Of a stretch of DNA of 64,000 bases, positions 49,441 to 59,928 are shown piece by piece. Every line of letters starts with the position of its first letter. Positions within the stretch are counted from its first letter, which is position 1. Source of the stretch: Chaetorhynchus papuensis (taxonomy: Eukaryota; Chordata; Aves; Passeriformes; Rhipiduridae); assembly GCA_013396525.1 (NCBI GenBank), contig VWYX01000366.1:477630-541629 (forward strand). Reading direction: 5' to 3'. The notes below the pieces were generated by a model. It was given only the letters and a program-made list of their open reading frames with translations. It did no database searches and was not told the origin of the DNA. The position numbers were made by a program, and so were the translations under genes.

Positions 49441-51580
49441 TTGCCTGGTGAAGGAGGGCCTCCGTGTGCTTGGGGCTTTACTCTGAGCTCAGGGGCTGGG
49501 TTTGCGAATGGCTTTCGAATGTTAGCCAAAAATATTCGTCTGTGCATGTGTATGTGGAGGCGTGGGGGAGGGAGCGCTGCTCCCTTGTGCAGTCGCACAG
49601 AACAAGCCACAATCTGGCGTGCTTTTGGTTATTAATAGCTAGAATATGGAAGTAGGGCAAATATCCATCCTGATTTATCCTGACCTGAATAATCCGTACA
49701 GTCTGCAGGCCATAGACTAGCGATTCTGTCTCTAGCTGTCACATTCCTGAATTTTAGGAAGTGATATCTGTGACCATTTTGTGTCACGACGATCAATGTC
49801 ACATTAAAGAGAGAAGCCTGCGGGCAGGCGTGTGAGCTCTGTGAGCGCTGCTTGATTAGGGAGGCGCTGGGGTGGGGATCCTGCTCACTGTCACTCCTGC
49901 TCCCTGTCACTCCGTGCTGTCTGAGACCATGAGACAAAAGATCCCAAGGGAGAGGTCACCCTGGCCCGGGGCTGCTCTGCTGGGGAGGGGGGAGCGAGAA
50001 AGATGCTCTGAGGGGCAGGTCACAGGAGGAGGAGAGGAGGCACAGAGCTGTGAAACAGCACTGAAGGAGGCAGGAGATGTTAGATTCAGGAGTGGGAGTG
50101 GGGAGTGAAAGAGGCAGAGATGAGCAAAACCTCGTATCCCTATGGTTAACCATTTCTAGGCATTATCAGGGTATTCAGTTACTAAAAGATGGGCTTTTTC
50201 TCTCCTTTTTGATTGTAAAATCGTGAATACATCGAACCCCATACTTTTATTCTCCTCTCAGCTTGCAATATGTTGTTCTTCACACCTATTTTTGAAATCA
50301 CGGCAATTTTTTTACCTAATCTGTAGATTTCCCATTGTGGCCTACGTACATTTCTAGCATGTGAAGAGAGACAAGCAAAAGGGCATTAGTTGTGACAAAT
50401 CCAGCAAAAAGATGCCTGGGACATAAATCAGAAGTCCTCATTTGGTCAGGTTTCCCACTTAACTTCCCCATGAACTGACACGATTCTTGAGTGAAGCATG
50501 CAAGCTGGAAGAATAGGGTGCACATTTGCATCCTGTTATTGTTCTGAGTGTTATTATGGCAACAATTTTCTTTTTCTGGATGGGCACACAAAAAAGCAAT
50601 AAATATTATTGCTGATTACATTTTAGAAACTACAGGCATTGTTAGAACATACGCTTATTTATTAAGGATAAAACAAGTATATAGGGAAACAAATTCTTGC
50701 CCAGAAGTATTTAAAGCCTGATATTAAATCAAGACATGATATAAGAAACAAGACCAGCATGAAACAAAGATGGCTGTGCTAACAGTCTGCTGTTATTTAA
50801 GCCAGCTAATGAAAAAATTGATGGCTTCAAATCACCTAATATTTTGTGTGTGTTGTGGTATGCTTCTGTTCTGCTTTAATGCAGATAAGTAAATACAAAA
50901 CTGGTTTCTACCAAGCTGATTTCTGGAGGTGCAGTGTTATAGCCAGGGCAAATCAGTCCATCTGAAAATACTGTGTTTCAGTGCTTGGAGCTTAAATGCC
51001 AGCATCCCAGCCTTCCATGCTGCAGCTAAGCAGCCACGGTTACATATGCCTCCCCACCCAAGGCACAGCAGATGAGGAAGCACTACAGTTCCCTGGCTCT
51101 TCCCTGCAGATTTCACACTCTTCCCCCTACAAATGTGAGCCTCCATTCCCCTTCACTTGTGGAAAGCTCTCAGCCAGAATGGCAGGCAGGGGATGCTGCC
51201 GCCTTCCCAGCGCCCAGCCTTTGTCTGGGAGCAGAGGGCCCTTATGGCAGCACTCCCTTTCCTCTCCCAGCCAGGGAAACCACAGGGCCCCCGTCCTGAC
51301 CCAGCCAGGGAGGCTGAGATTCCCACAAGCAGGGGAGACGGAGCATGCCGCGATTTTCCTGTTTGTTTTTGAAACGCAGGTGCTGGCTGTCCGGGTGTCT
51401 GACTGTGTGTCCCATGGGAAGCATGAACCAGTGCCGGGGCTCTGCGGCTCGGGCTTGTGTTTGTGAGCCTAGTTTGTCAGCGGCAAGCTATTCTTGTTGG
51501 ATTTCCAAGTAAACATCAGACAGATCCTTACCCCTTTGAGCTGTCACAGTCTGCCAAGAAAACTGTCTGAACTTTGAAAT
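49441..51580. other. GC-richer non-coding stretch leading to the CpG block
   Basis: Higher GC than most of the window, with scattered CpG near 49490-49600 and 49820-50000, and a G- and purine-rich tract at about 49980-50130. The sequence at about 49640-49860 (GATTTATCCTGACCTG, CACATTCCTGAATTTT, CACGACGATCAATGTC) is complex and may be a conserved element. A POU octamer is at 50524-50531. The long minus-strand frame 49107-49610 (167 codons) and the plus-strand frame 50996-51466 (156 codons) have no recognisable domains; high GC lengthens chance frames. Confidence 0.4.
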
Positions 51581-51589
51581 TTCTCCTTT

Positions 51590-52050
51590 TATTTTCCGCC
51601 TTCCTGACCCCGCCTCTGCCGCCGACAGCAGGTCCCTCTTGTCAGGGGAATGTCCTCCAGGCACAACACAGGGAAATGGAGGAGGGGAAACTTCACCTCC
51701 AGAAATCCTGTTTGGCGAGACAGGGATGTCTGGGCCTGCGAGAGGGCCGGAGCAGGCAGCTCGGAGCAGCCAGGGCTCATGGATGAGCCTCTTCCCGAGC
51801 CCGCAGCAGCTCCTCTCCCCGGGGAGCGGGGGCAGGGCAGCCGCGTGTGCCCGGCAACAGCGGCTCGGGTGACGGGCGGCAGCTCATTAAGCTGCCACGG
51901 CGCCATGGCAACAGCGCGCACGGCATCCGCGTCTCCGGCAAACACACTGCCTTTGATCAGGCTTGCTCTGATTACACCAGCGCAGTTCAGCTGAGCCGGG
52001 GCTCCTCGGGAGCTGGGGGTTTTGCCGCTTGAAGAATAAGCCCTGTCTCT
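51590..52050. promoter_or_regulatory. CpG-island-like block, candidate promoter or regulatory core
   Basis: This is the most CpG-dense part of the window. By hand count there are about 22 CpG in 51781-52020, 15 of them in 51841-51960. It contains a 7-bp-arm inverted repeat GGCAGCT (51878-51884) / AGCTGCC (51890-51896) around CATTA. Next comes GGCGCCATGGCAAC (51899-51912), close to an RFX X-box, and then a TCF/LEF-type CTTTGATC (51951-51958). Methylated genomes lose CpG, so such density implies an unmethylated, functional element. No gene start was identified nearby on either strand. It could be an orphan CpG island, an enhancer, or the promoter of a non-coding RNA or of a gene outside the window. 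Confidence 0.6.
51905..51994 (+). other. Short ORF with strong Kozak context inside the CpG block
   Basis: The ATG at 51905 sits in GCGCCATGGC, an excellent initiation context, and opens 29 codons rich in Ala, Thr and Ser (MATARTASASPANTLPLIRL and nine more) ending in TGA at 51992. There is no good donor within it. If the block is a promoter this could be an upstream ORF or microprotein. The ATG overlaps the X-box-like word, so the context may be incidental. Confidence 0.15.
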
Positions 52051-53157
52051 GCCTCTGCAGGGACGCTTTTATCAGGTTTCGTGTTGCCGTGTCCAGTCCC
52101 TATCCAGGGCTAATGTGGGGGGTCAGCTTCGCCATCCTCTGAAGCAGTGTGCAGGCAGCAGCCTTGGCTTTAGGTTGCCTTCACTCACCCGTAGTGAGGT
52201 TCTGGGAGGCCCTACTTAGCACCTGAATACACAGTGTGTGGGAAGGAGAAAGGTTTGAAGGACTTCTGTTGCATGATCCATACCGTCCTTGGGCTTACAT
52301 GGAGCCTATGACTGAGATAATAAAACTTTAAAAATGCTAAAGTATCTTGTCCTTCTGCTTGTTTTCCCCATTAGGATATGACATAACTTTCATAAAGCTA
52401 ACAGTCTGAATTCTAGAATAGAGAGCATTAGCCATACTCCAGAACAGAACACCTTTTTGCTTTGAAAATGTGCAGCTCCGGAAACGGTGTTTGAAGACAG
52501 TTTTGTATCATGCTTGAGGTGCTGCATGCAAAGTATTTATTAATTACAAAATGTAGTTGTTCAGTTTTGGTCCTTGGAAGTGGTGAGGACTTCTGACCCT
52601 TAGGGTTTTCTTTGGTCAACAAATGATCCAGCTCTGCTGAATCTATGGGGTTTCTTCCATTGACTTTATACATTTTGGCTAATGTCCAATCTGACCTCCC
52701 TCAGCTTCTGTCTGTGTGTTTGAACAGTTAGATCATATTTGGCAGCTAGTAATGTATTTTCGAATCTTTTATACCAAAATGAATCTCAGTGTTCAGCAGG
52801 TTATCAAAACACAAGCTTGCCTTACTGCAAAGAAAGCATTGCTGTTTGCTTTTCAAAGCCCAGTCTAGTATTTCTTCTCATGGTGGGGAACAGCACTGTA
52901 AACGACACAAGGAAGCAGAGGCATGGTTCATATACATCCTGACAGTGAGCAGGTCTGTAAATACAGATGTTTTAGGAAAGAATCCTTGTGATGGATCCAT
53001 TTGACATAGGCTTACCAAATGTTGCAGGGGGTTGCATCTTTTATATGCCATGCAGGTCAAATCCTTAATAAAATTCCTTTCTCTTGTAATTCATAAAACT
53101 TACAACTTCTTCCCTAAACAAACACTTTCCTCTCTTCCTGCAACCCGCTTTGTCCAG
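52051..53157. other. Non-coding stretch without recognised genes
   Basis: Composition falls back to average after the CpG block. Possible acceptor-like CTCTGCAG at about 52060. No repeat or exon could be supported. Confidence 0.5.
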
Positions 53158-53309
53158 ATGTGTGAGGTCTCTGTGCCGCAGGACTCTTCTATGCATGGAG
53201 GAATTCCTACTGGTTCCAGCTTAGACTTCAGTTCTGATGATGCCCATCTCCTATCCTTGTCCTTTTCCTTAGAAGATGACCAAGAGAGGAAGTCAGTCTG
53301 CAGTGGAAG
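53158..53309 (+). other. Candidate exon, unidentified
   Basis: A long pyrimidine-rich tract (CTTTCCTCTCTTCCTG, then CCCGCTTTGTCCAG) ends at 53157. The following 152 nt are open, starting with ATG, and run to a donor-like GGAAG before GTCTGTGAG. The peptide is acidic and Ser-rich (SSLDFSSDDAHLLSLSFSLE, then DDQERKSVCSG), the kind of composition seen in disordered cytoplasmic regions. The antisense strand is also open. The product was not recognised; a non-coding transcript exon or chance are equally possible. Confidence 0.22.
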
Positions 53310-53469
53310 GTCTGTGAGCAGTTGTTGGAGCTGCAGTTGCCAGCCTCGGTGGTGTCTGTCAGAGCAGGACCCAGCCAGCCTAGAGGGTGTGCTGAGCTGA
53401 ACGCGTCCCGGTTGCTTGTCATAACATACAGCGTATACCATGCTGACAGTCATTTGTTTTTAGCATAGG

Positions 53470-54300
53470 TAATCACTGATATGTTCTTTTAAGTGAGATT
53501 CATAGATGCTGATTACATTTACTGCATAAATTACTTCATTATTAAAATCAGGTCATTTGAGCCCCAAAACCATTAACATGCAAACTATTACCATAATTTC
53601 ATAAGCTAATAAATCAAGCACAGGAAAAGAATTAAGCGGTTCCTAGTGATAAGTGTTTCTTCAGAGATTAAGAAACACAATTTTCTTATGCATATATTAA
53701 CATTTTAAAAGTGAATTCATGCAAAAGCAATTTTTCTGCATATATAAAACTTATGTTTAATAATCTCTATACTCAGCCTCCAGAGCTGCTTCAAAATGAA
53801 TGGTTTTTTTTCTCAAATCACTGTACAGGAATTTGATGTCGAACCAGTCAGCCCATTTCTGTATACCCTACCTGTAAAACCCTTTATGCCTTTATTAAAC
53901 AGTCAAACTTAAGAAATAAAACAAGCCAAGATACTATTTAAAAGAAAAATAGCTTGGGTTCATCTTACGTAATGAACTGTTCATCAAAGGTAAATTTTGT
54001 ATTCTTAATATTGAGCAGTACCAATGAAATTGCAATTATCTCCATAATTGCAATCGAGAACTGTGGTTGTCATCTTATTAAAATGGCGCATTAAAATTGA
54101 TTTAACTCTCATTTCTTACACAATATAATATTGGCCAGAATAATACAAAGATAGACTCTTCTATTCACATTACTGACTAGTTTTAAAATAATGCAGTAAC
54201 ACAACTGTTGCAGGAAAACAAAGAAAATTCCAATGTAAATGAAACTGTAATAAGCAACAGATGACAATGCCTTAGTATTTTACTATATTGCAAGATGTCC
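53470..54300. promoter_or_regulatory. AT-rich block of homeodomain/POU-type words, candidate conserved element
   Basis: Dense ATTA/TAAT words (AACCATTAACATGCAAAC, GCTAATAAATC, AGAATTAAG, CTTATTAAAATGG, CATTAAAATTG), POU-like ATGCATAT, a YY1-like AAATGGCGC (54081-54089), and a perfect hairpin at 54029-54054. It has no simple-sequence drift and no recognisable repeat, which is typical of developmental conserved non-coding elements in vertebrate gene deserts. Conservation itself cannot be seen from one sequence. Confidence 0.35.
54029..54054. repeat. Perfect inverted repeat: 11-bp arms, 4-nt spacer
   Basis: ATTGCAATTAT (54029-54039), CTCC, then its exact reverse complement ATAATTGCAAT (54044-54054). 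Each arm combines a C/EBP-like TTGCAAT with an ATTA/TAAT homeodomain core, giving a symmetric composite site. Confidence 0.9.
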
Positions 54301-54381
54301 ATGATTTATTTATGTTTAGCTGGTTTTGTTTTCCAGCTCCTAACCTACTGTTTTGGTTTGTTTATTTTATTTCTTTTTCAG

Positions 54382-54583
54382 TATGAGGCACCCAATGTAT
54401 TTGCTCCAAGGAACAAGAAAATGTGTTTTCAGAATGGTGCTCACCATACTGGTTATTTTGGGTCTCTTGGTTGCTGCAGCAATACCACAGCCTCCCACTT
54501 TTCTAGCCCACATGAGAAAAGACACTCAGAGATCTTTCAGCAAAGGCTTGTGCTTGCTGCTGTTTAATGACTGGCTTGACTAA
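54382..54583 (+). other. Candidate terminal exon with a hydrophobic segment
   Basis: A very strong polypyrimidine tract (GTTTATTTTATTTCTTTTTC) ends in AG at 54380-54381. Directly after it, an ATG at 54383 opens 66 codons to a TGA. The peptide has a hydrophobic, membrane-like segment (MVLTILVILGLLVAAAIP) preceded by basic residues and followed by a basic, polar tail. A second frame (to 54567) is also open over the same bases, so the coding assignment is uncertain. It was not recognised as any family. Confidence 0.22.
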
Positions 54584-57500
54584 GCCAACACCACACTGAG
54601 AACTGCCTCTCTGGGGAGGTTTGGCTTGTGCTGTCCCTCTCCCTGCACCAGTTCACCCAGGGGCCAGGTACGGACCACAGCTGGTGGCAGGGAGGAGGTG
54701 ACAACAAGCGAGGTGTGGGGACACCCCTTGTCGTGGCAGCTGGTCGCTGCCTCAGCTTTGCTGCCATTTGGAGCCACAACCTCAGCCCCAGGAGAGCCAG
54801 AGCACTGACCTGATCTCACTCACAGGCAGCTGAGGCAGTGGGACAGTCAGTGGTCAACCTGTGCAGGGCAGGAGGCAAAACAGGGGAGGTGGTAGGGTTG
54901 CTCTTGTTACAGAGTGGTAGATTAATTAGACCTGTGGCTCAGAAGGCCAAGTATTAGTTACCTAAGTAAGGAAACAGCAGATCACTGTTGGTGTGAAGCT
55001 TTCCAAGTCTGTTGTCCTCACCGTTCTGGTTCTGCGTCCCTTCCTCGCCCTTTCGCCCATCAGAAAGTACACAGATGCTGTAAATCTCCCAGATTATTAA
55101 CGTTCTCCTTACCTTCCCCCTGCTGCAGGATTCAGTGCCTCATTCCTCAGTTATGGTCTCTTTTACATTCTTCATTTCAAACCAGATATTGAACTACTTG
55201 TGCTCCTGGCAGGTCTTCAGTTTGTTTGGAGGCTGCGTGTGCTGTTGTATATGCATAAATCATTTGTATCTGTTCAGGATCCTCCTGGGCTGTGTTTTAG
55301 GTATGTCTTCAGAGGAGTTTATCAAAACTCCATTCCAGGTCATAAACTCATTTTTCAGTGTTTGTGTAATTAATTGCACAGCAGAGATGATGTATCTAGC
55401 ACAGGGCAGGTGACAACACCCATGTGAAATGAGTATTTTCTAATCAAAATGTGAGTAATCGCAGGAAAATGGTTATGGAGTATTTGGCAGTGTTGATTTC
55501 CATGTTGCTGAAGCTGAATATTAAAAAGGAGATTTGATATCTCATCTGGACAAATTGGCATGATTTGGGCATTTTTACAACTCAGCAGTCCCCCTTGAAG
55601 ATAAATGGAGGTGACTGCAAATGCAAAGCCTGGCTTGATTGCTTTGTTCATATATAGCAGAATCCTGTTGAAGTCAAAGGCAGATTACTCACCTGAATAA
55701 AATTTCTGGGTCAGGTTCCACATTTGCATGAATGAATATGTGTAAAAACAAGAATTTGAATTTCCAGGATTCTGTAATAATTATGCTCAGGTAGCACTTC
55801 TATCTTCTCTTTTAAAATGCTAAAGAGTCTTTTTAATGTGGAACACCCAAGGTGAAGTACTTCACTTACCCAGACAGTGTCCTAATTTTCAGCAGTGTGT
55901 GAAGGAGAAGGTTCCTCCAGGCAGTGTTTAGTGCACCTACCCAAACTTCTGCTCTCACTGCCTCTCAGAGGACTCTGTTCCTCTCCACGTGCTGGAGGGG
56001 AAACCTCAGAAGACATTTAGCTGGCAAAAAAGTCATTTCTGCCCAGGTTCATTGAATGTTCTCCCAAGAGAAGAACAGAGAAAATAGTTTGAACCACAGC
56101 ACTTACGTTTCACTGTTGGGTTTTTTCCACTGTTGTTCATACTGCCATCCTTTCTCTTTCACCCTATTCATCTTTTTTCTGTGTAAACTTTTCCCTCCTG
56201 ACAAAGTGGTAATTTCAGCTGGGATGTAATTTCTAGCATAAACTGGTTTCTGGTGCACCTGTTTTTATCAAGGCTTACTAAGCAATGGAAAAGGATATTT
56301 AAAAAAATCCGTCTTTGAATGACAACTTATTCATTAACTTAAAAGCTTATTCATTCACCAGTTTGACCACTTCTGAACTACTACTAACACATCATATGCA
56401 CTTTCTGGCTCATGAAGGAAGAGAATGGAGACAAGTGGGCTATGCTTTCCGTGCCTGGCAATTACAGTGCAGATTGGTGGTGGGAGGCGGAACAAAAGTT
56501 CAAATCCATCTCTAATGGATTCCTTTAATACAAATCTGCTTTTCATGTATTTGTGTGAGGGCTGCGCTTTGCACACAGAGGTCAGAGCCAGGAAGGCCAG
56601 GAAGAGTCAGGCTGAGCCATTTGGTTTCACTGGACTGTTTTCTTCCTGTGTGCTGTGCTACCGTGTACCTGTGTAACCTATCCCAGGAAACATGGATTTT
56701 TCTCAAGCACCACAATCAGAAAGGAAGCAGACTGTCATCCTACTCCAGCTGCTTTATTTTCCTCCAGCACAGAAAATGCTGGTGCGGAGGGATGCTCTGT
56801 AGGAAGCAGGGTTATACTGCTCCTGTAAGATGTTCAAAAGTAGGCTCATTCTTCACAACTGAAATTGCAGTTTTGCCTCTTTTTAAGATTGTCATCCTCC
56901 CAGTTATCCACCGCATGCAGCATTTTAGTTAGAAGTAACTTTGGATGGTGGAGGTGGAGACTGGACCATCCACAAGGGGTTCCTACAGGAGAGGAGGCAC
57001 AAAGTCCCTTGGAACCTCAGTGAAAATATCTGTGGCCATTTCAGTAAGTTGCTTTGTTACCAAACCTGCTCATTATTAAGCTAGTTACCCAGCTCAACCA
57101 TCACTCCATTTCTGAATTGGCAAATATTTCTTTAAGAACAGCACATATGTATGGTACCTGCCACCTCCACCTGTGGAGAAATAAATCCACAAATACCAAA
57201 ATACGGGAAAGTGTTTGCTGAGCACCAAAGCTTTTGTGTCAGAAAAGAGATCAAGAATAGGATATACATAGTACTGCTGCTTTCTTGCAGGTTTTCTGAT
57301 GCAAACTTGAAATTACAATATTGAAGGTGTCTGTGGAGTTTGTGCAAGTGCCTGCTGAAGGTGTCTGATGTGGTATAAATGGCCTTGGATGATCAAAATT
57401 TGATCCTCATGCATTATATTGACTCCATGTCTGGTTTTGGGAGTATATGAACTGCATGAACCATTCAGGAATAAGAACCAGTTCACTCAAAAGGTTCTCT

Positions 57501-59575
57501 CTTAGTTACACATCAGCAGTCATGTAGTTTCTCCATTTTCATACACAACCTTAAATGGGTCAATAAGCTTTATATTTTTATGAGTGTATTTGATTTTTTC
57601 ATGGGGAGAGGTCTTAAATCTCAAGATTCCTGAAAAATTATTAGACTAAGGACACAGTGGGGTTTGTAAGGTTAATTTTATTTAAATAGAATTCAGATGC
57701 TTACTTGACACCTTAAGAATTTCTGTAGAATTTTATGCAAAACAGTGGGATTGAATATTCTTAAAATATCATCATAATCTGCTTGTGCTTTCTTTACTGT
57801 GAGCCACTCACTGGAAGTGGTGAAAAGCCTTTTTCGAATTTATTGCAGATGACCTGTGGTTCCAGATTCTTCCTCAAGAAAAATTGTAAGTTCTTAATCA
57901 AATTGAAAGATTTTAAGGTAAACTGTGAAGGACAAAGAAAACTTCACCAAGGCCAGAAAGTGAGCCCACAGGAATTATCTGAATGGTTGTAATATATCTC
58001 CCATTGAGAGCTGGAGGTGTGGGCTATTCTTCATTTTTATGTGGTGCACGTTAACTCACCTTTGTTTACCAATCCATCATGGACACCACAGAGGACAATT
58101 ACACATAATAGTATACATTCAGAATATTCTGGAAGTATGTTTGCTTTCAAAAATGAGCCTCCGAAATTAACATAAAAATATATCCATGGCCTGTATTTCA
58201 AATAAACAGAACCTTTGCTCTAACACTGTACCAGTGTTTGTAAATTGACTGATGCTTGCAATTAGCTCATTTAGTAGCATGTTGTCCCCTTGTTTCAGCT
58301 GGCTCTCTGAGCATTGGGGACCCATTTTTAAACCAGGACATTTCTGCTCACTTTCCCAATACCCTTGGAAAGTTCCAGGAATGTCATTCAGAGTGCAAAG
58401 ACAGTCAGCTCTTGACGTTGTGGCTTGGCTGGGAGCTGACTGACCACGGTCACTGAAGTGTTTCGGTGTGCTAAGGCATCAGGAATCTGACCCAGCAGCA
58501 GAGACCTTGTGGTTTTTTGGTGGGCAGCCATGCAGAAATGTCTCTCAGTGGTGCAAGGATAAAGGGGGGACAGCTGTATCAGCAGGGAGGAGGGAGCTGG
58601 TTTGTCACCTGAAGGGGAAACATGGAACTGCAACCTGTACAGGTAGCTACTGTGTGGTTTCCCACACCCAGATGAGATGTGTACTGCTGGTGATATGAAC
58701 TTCATGCTGTCTGTTGAGAAACCTGTTTATCAGCATGGGGGATCAGCTTTAAAAGATTTGATACCTAAATGAAGATATAGGATGTCTGTGCATTATCATA
58801 GCAGAAAAAGTCTTATCTTGCACTACAAGTAAATATTACTGCCACAGAGGACTGCATTTTTAGGAAATCTGAAGACAGGATAGAGTGACAAGCTTATTGT
58901 AACTGACGTGTGTATGTAGTTTTACACTTCTGATTACACGGATTTTGCTGAAGTGAGCCAACATCAGCTAAGTTTGTTTGCTGCTATGACATGTCCTTTC
59001 CTTCTCTTCAAGTCTTCTGCATGGAGAACTGCAGCACTGAACATAGGACCTTTACTTCCAGGCAATGCTAAATAAAGTCAGCCAAGAAAATTAAGGTAAA
59101 TCAAGGGACTTTGGGATGTGAATCCAACTTCCATAGATTAAAATGCACTAAAAGGCTTCTGCATGGTTTAGTTCCTTCTGGTGTAGTGCAGCTGTAGGCT
59201 ATAGAGCTGCTTGTGGCCTGAGCTCACTTCTTGTGATTGTTTGCTCTTAAAATTAATGAACTTTAGAAAAACCCCAGGAGTGAGATAAAAAGAGTTGAAA
59301 TATTCTAATTGAATGTTGAAAGGAAGAGAAGAATGTCTTACCAAATTACTTACCTAGGTGTATATAGTTTGAAAGAATACAACATTGCTGAAATAAAGTC
59401 TCCTTCTCCAGTTCATGAAACTCCTAAAATGGCACTTGCCTATAAGTTATCTTGGAAGCTGTATTCAGTGTGAAAACCATGGATAAATCAGGGCAGATAT
59501 TCCTGAAGTGGTTCCAAAGTAAACATATGTATTTACATATTTTATAATTGTTTTACTAATATTTATTAATATGTT
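54584..59575. other. Non-coding stretch without recognised genes
   Basis: The first 350 bases (to about 54900) are GC-richer with no clear CpG island. A POU octamer ATTTGCAT is at 55732-55739, and a small E-box-centred inverted repeat (CTCCAC, CT, GTGGAG) at 57165-57178. Open frames such as 56555-56932 have no recognisable product. Confidence 0.5.
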
Positions 59576-59928
59576 GTCCTTGAGAAGAGATGGCTTAGGT
59601 GGGATCTTATCCATGTCTATAAATACAGGAGGGTGCAAAGAAGACAGTACTGGTCCCTTCTCGCTGGTGTCCAGGGAAGGGTAAGAGGCAGTGGGCACAA
59701 ATTGAAGCAAAGGGAATTCCATTAAACAGAAGAAGAAACTTGTCCCGTGGGGGTAATCAAATGCTGAGTCAGAGAAGAAGTACAGTCTGTGTCTCTGGAG
59801 AGAGTTCAGTATGCAACTGAATGTGGCCCTGAGCAACCTGCTACCTTTTGGACCCTGCTCTGGGAGGGGTTGGACCTGAAGATCTCCAGAGGTCCCTTCC
59901 CACCTTAGCCTTCTGTGTCTCTGTGTAG
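59576..59928 (+). mobile_element. CR1 LINE 3' fragment, about 350 bp (plus orientation)
   Basis: In sense order: CCTTGAGAAGAGATGGCTTA, GGGATCTTATCCATGTCTAT, AAATACAGGAGGGTGCAAAG, GGTGTCCAGGGAAGGGTAAG, AGGCAGTGGGCACAAATTGA, CTGAGCAACCTGCTACCTTT, GGTTGGACCTGAAGATCTCC and AGAGGTCCCTTCCCACCTTA, then a degraded tail CTTCTGTGTCTCTGTG. This spans the end of ORF2 and the 3' UTR. Many differences from the usual CR1 consensus indicate an older copy, with no intact frame. Confidence 0.95.

Noticed and set aside
49107..49610. 167-codon open frame on the minus strand
   Set aside because: Lies in GC-richer DNA where stop codons are rarer; no recognisable domain and overlaps plus-strand open frames.
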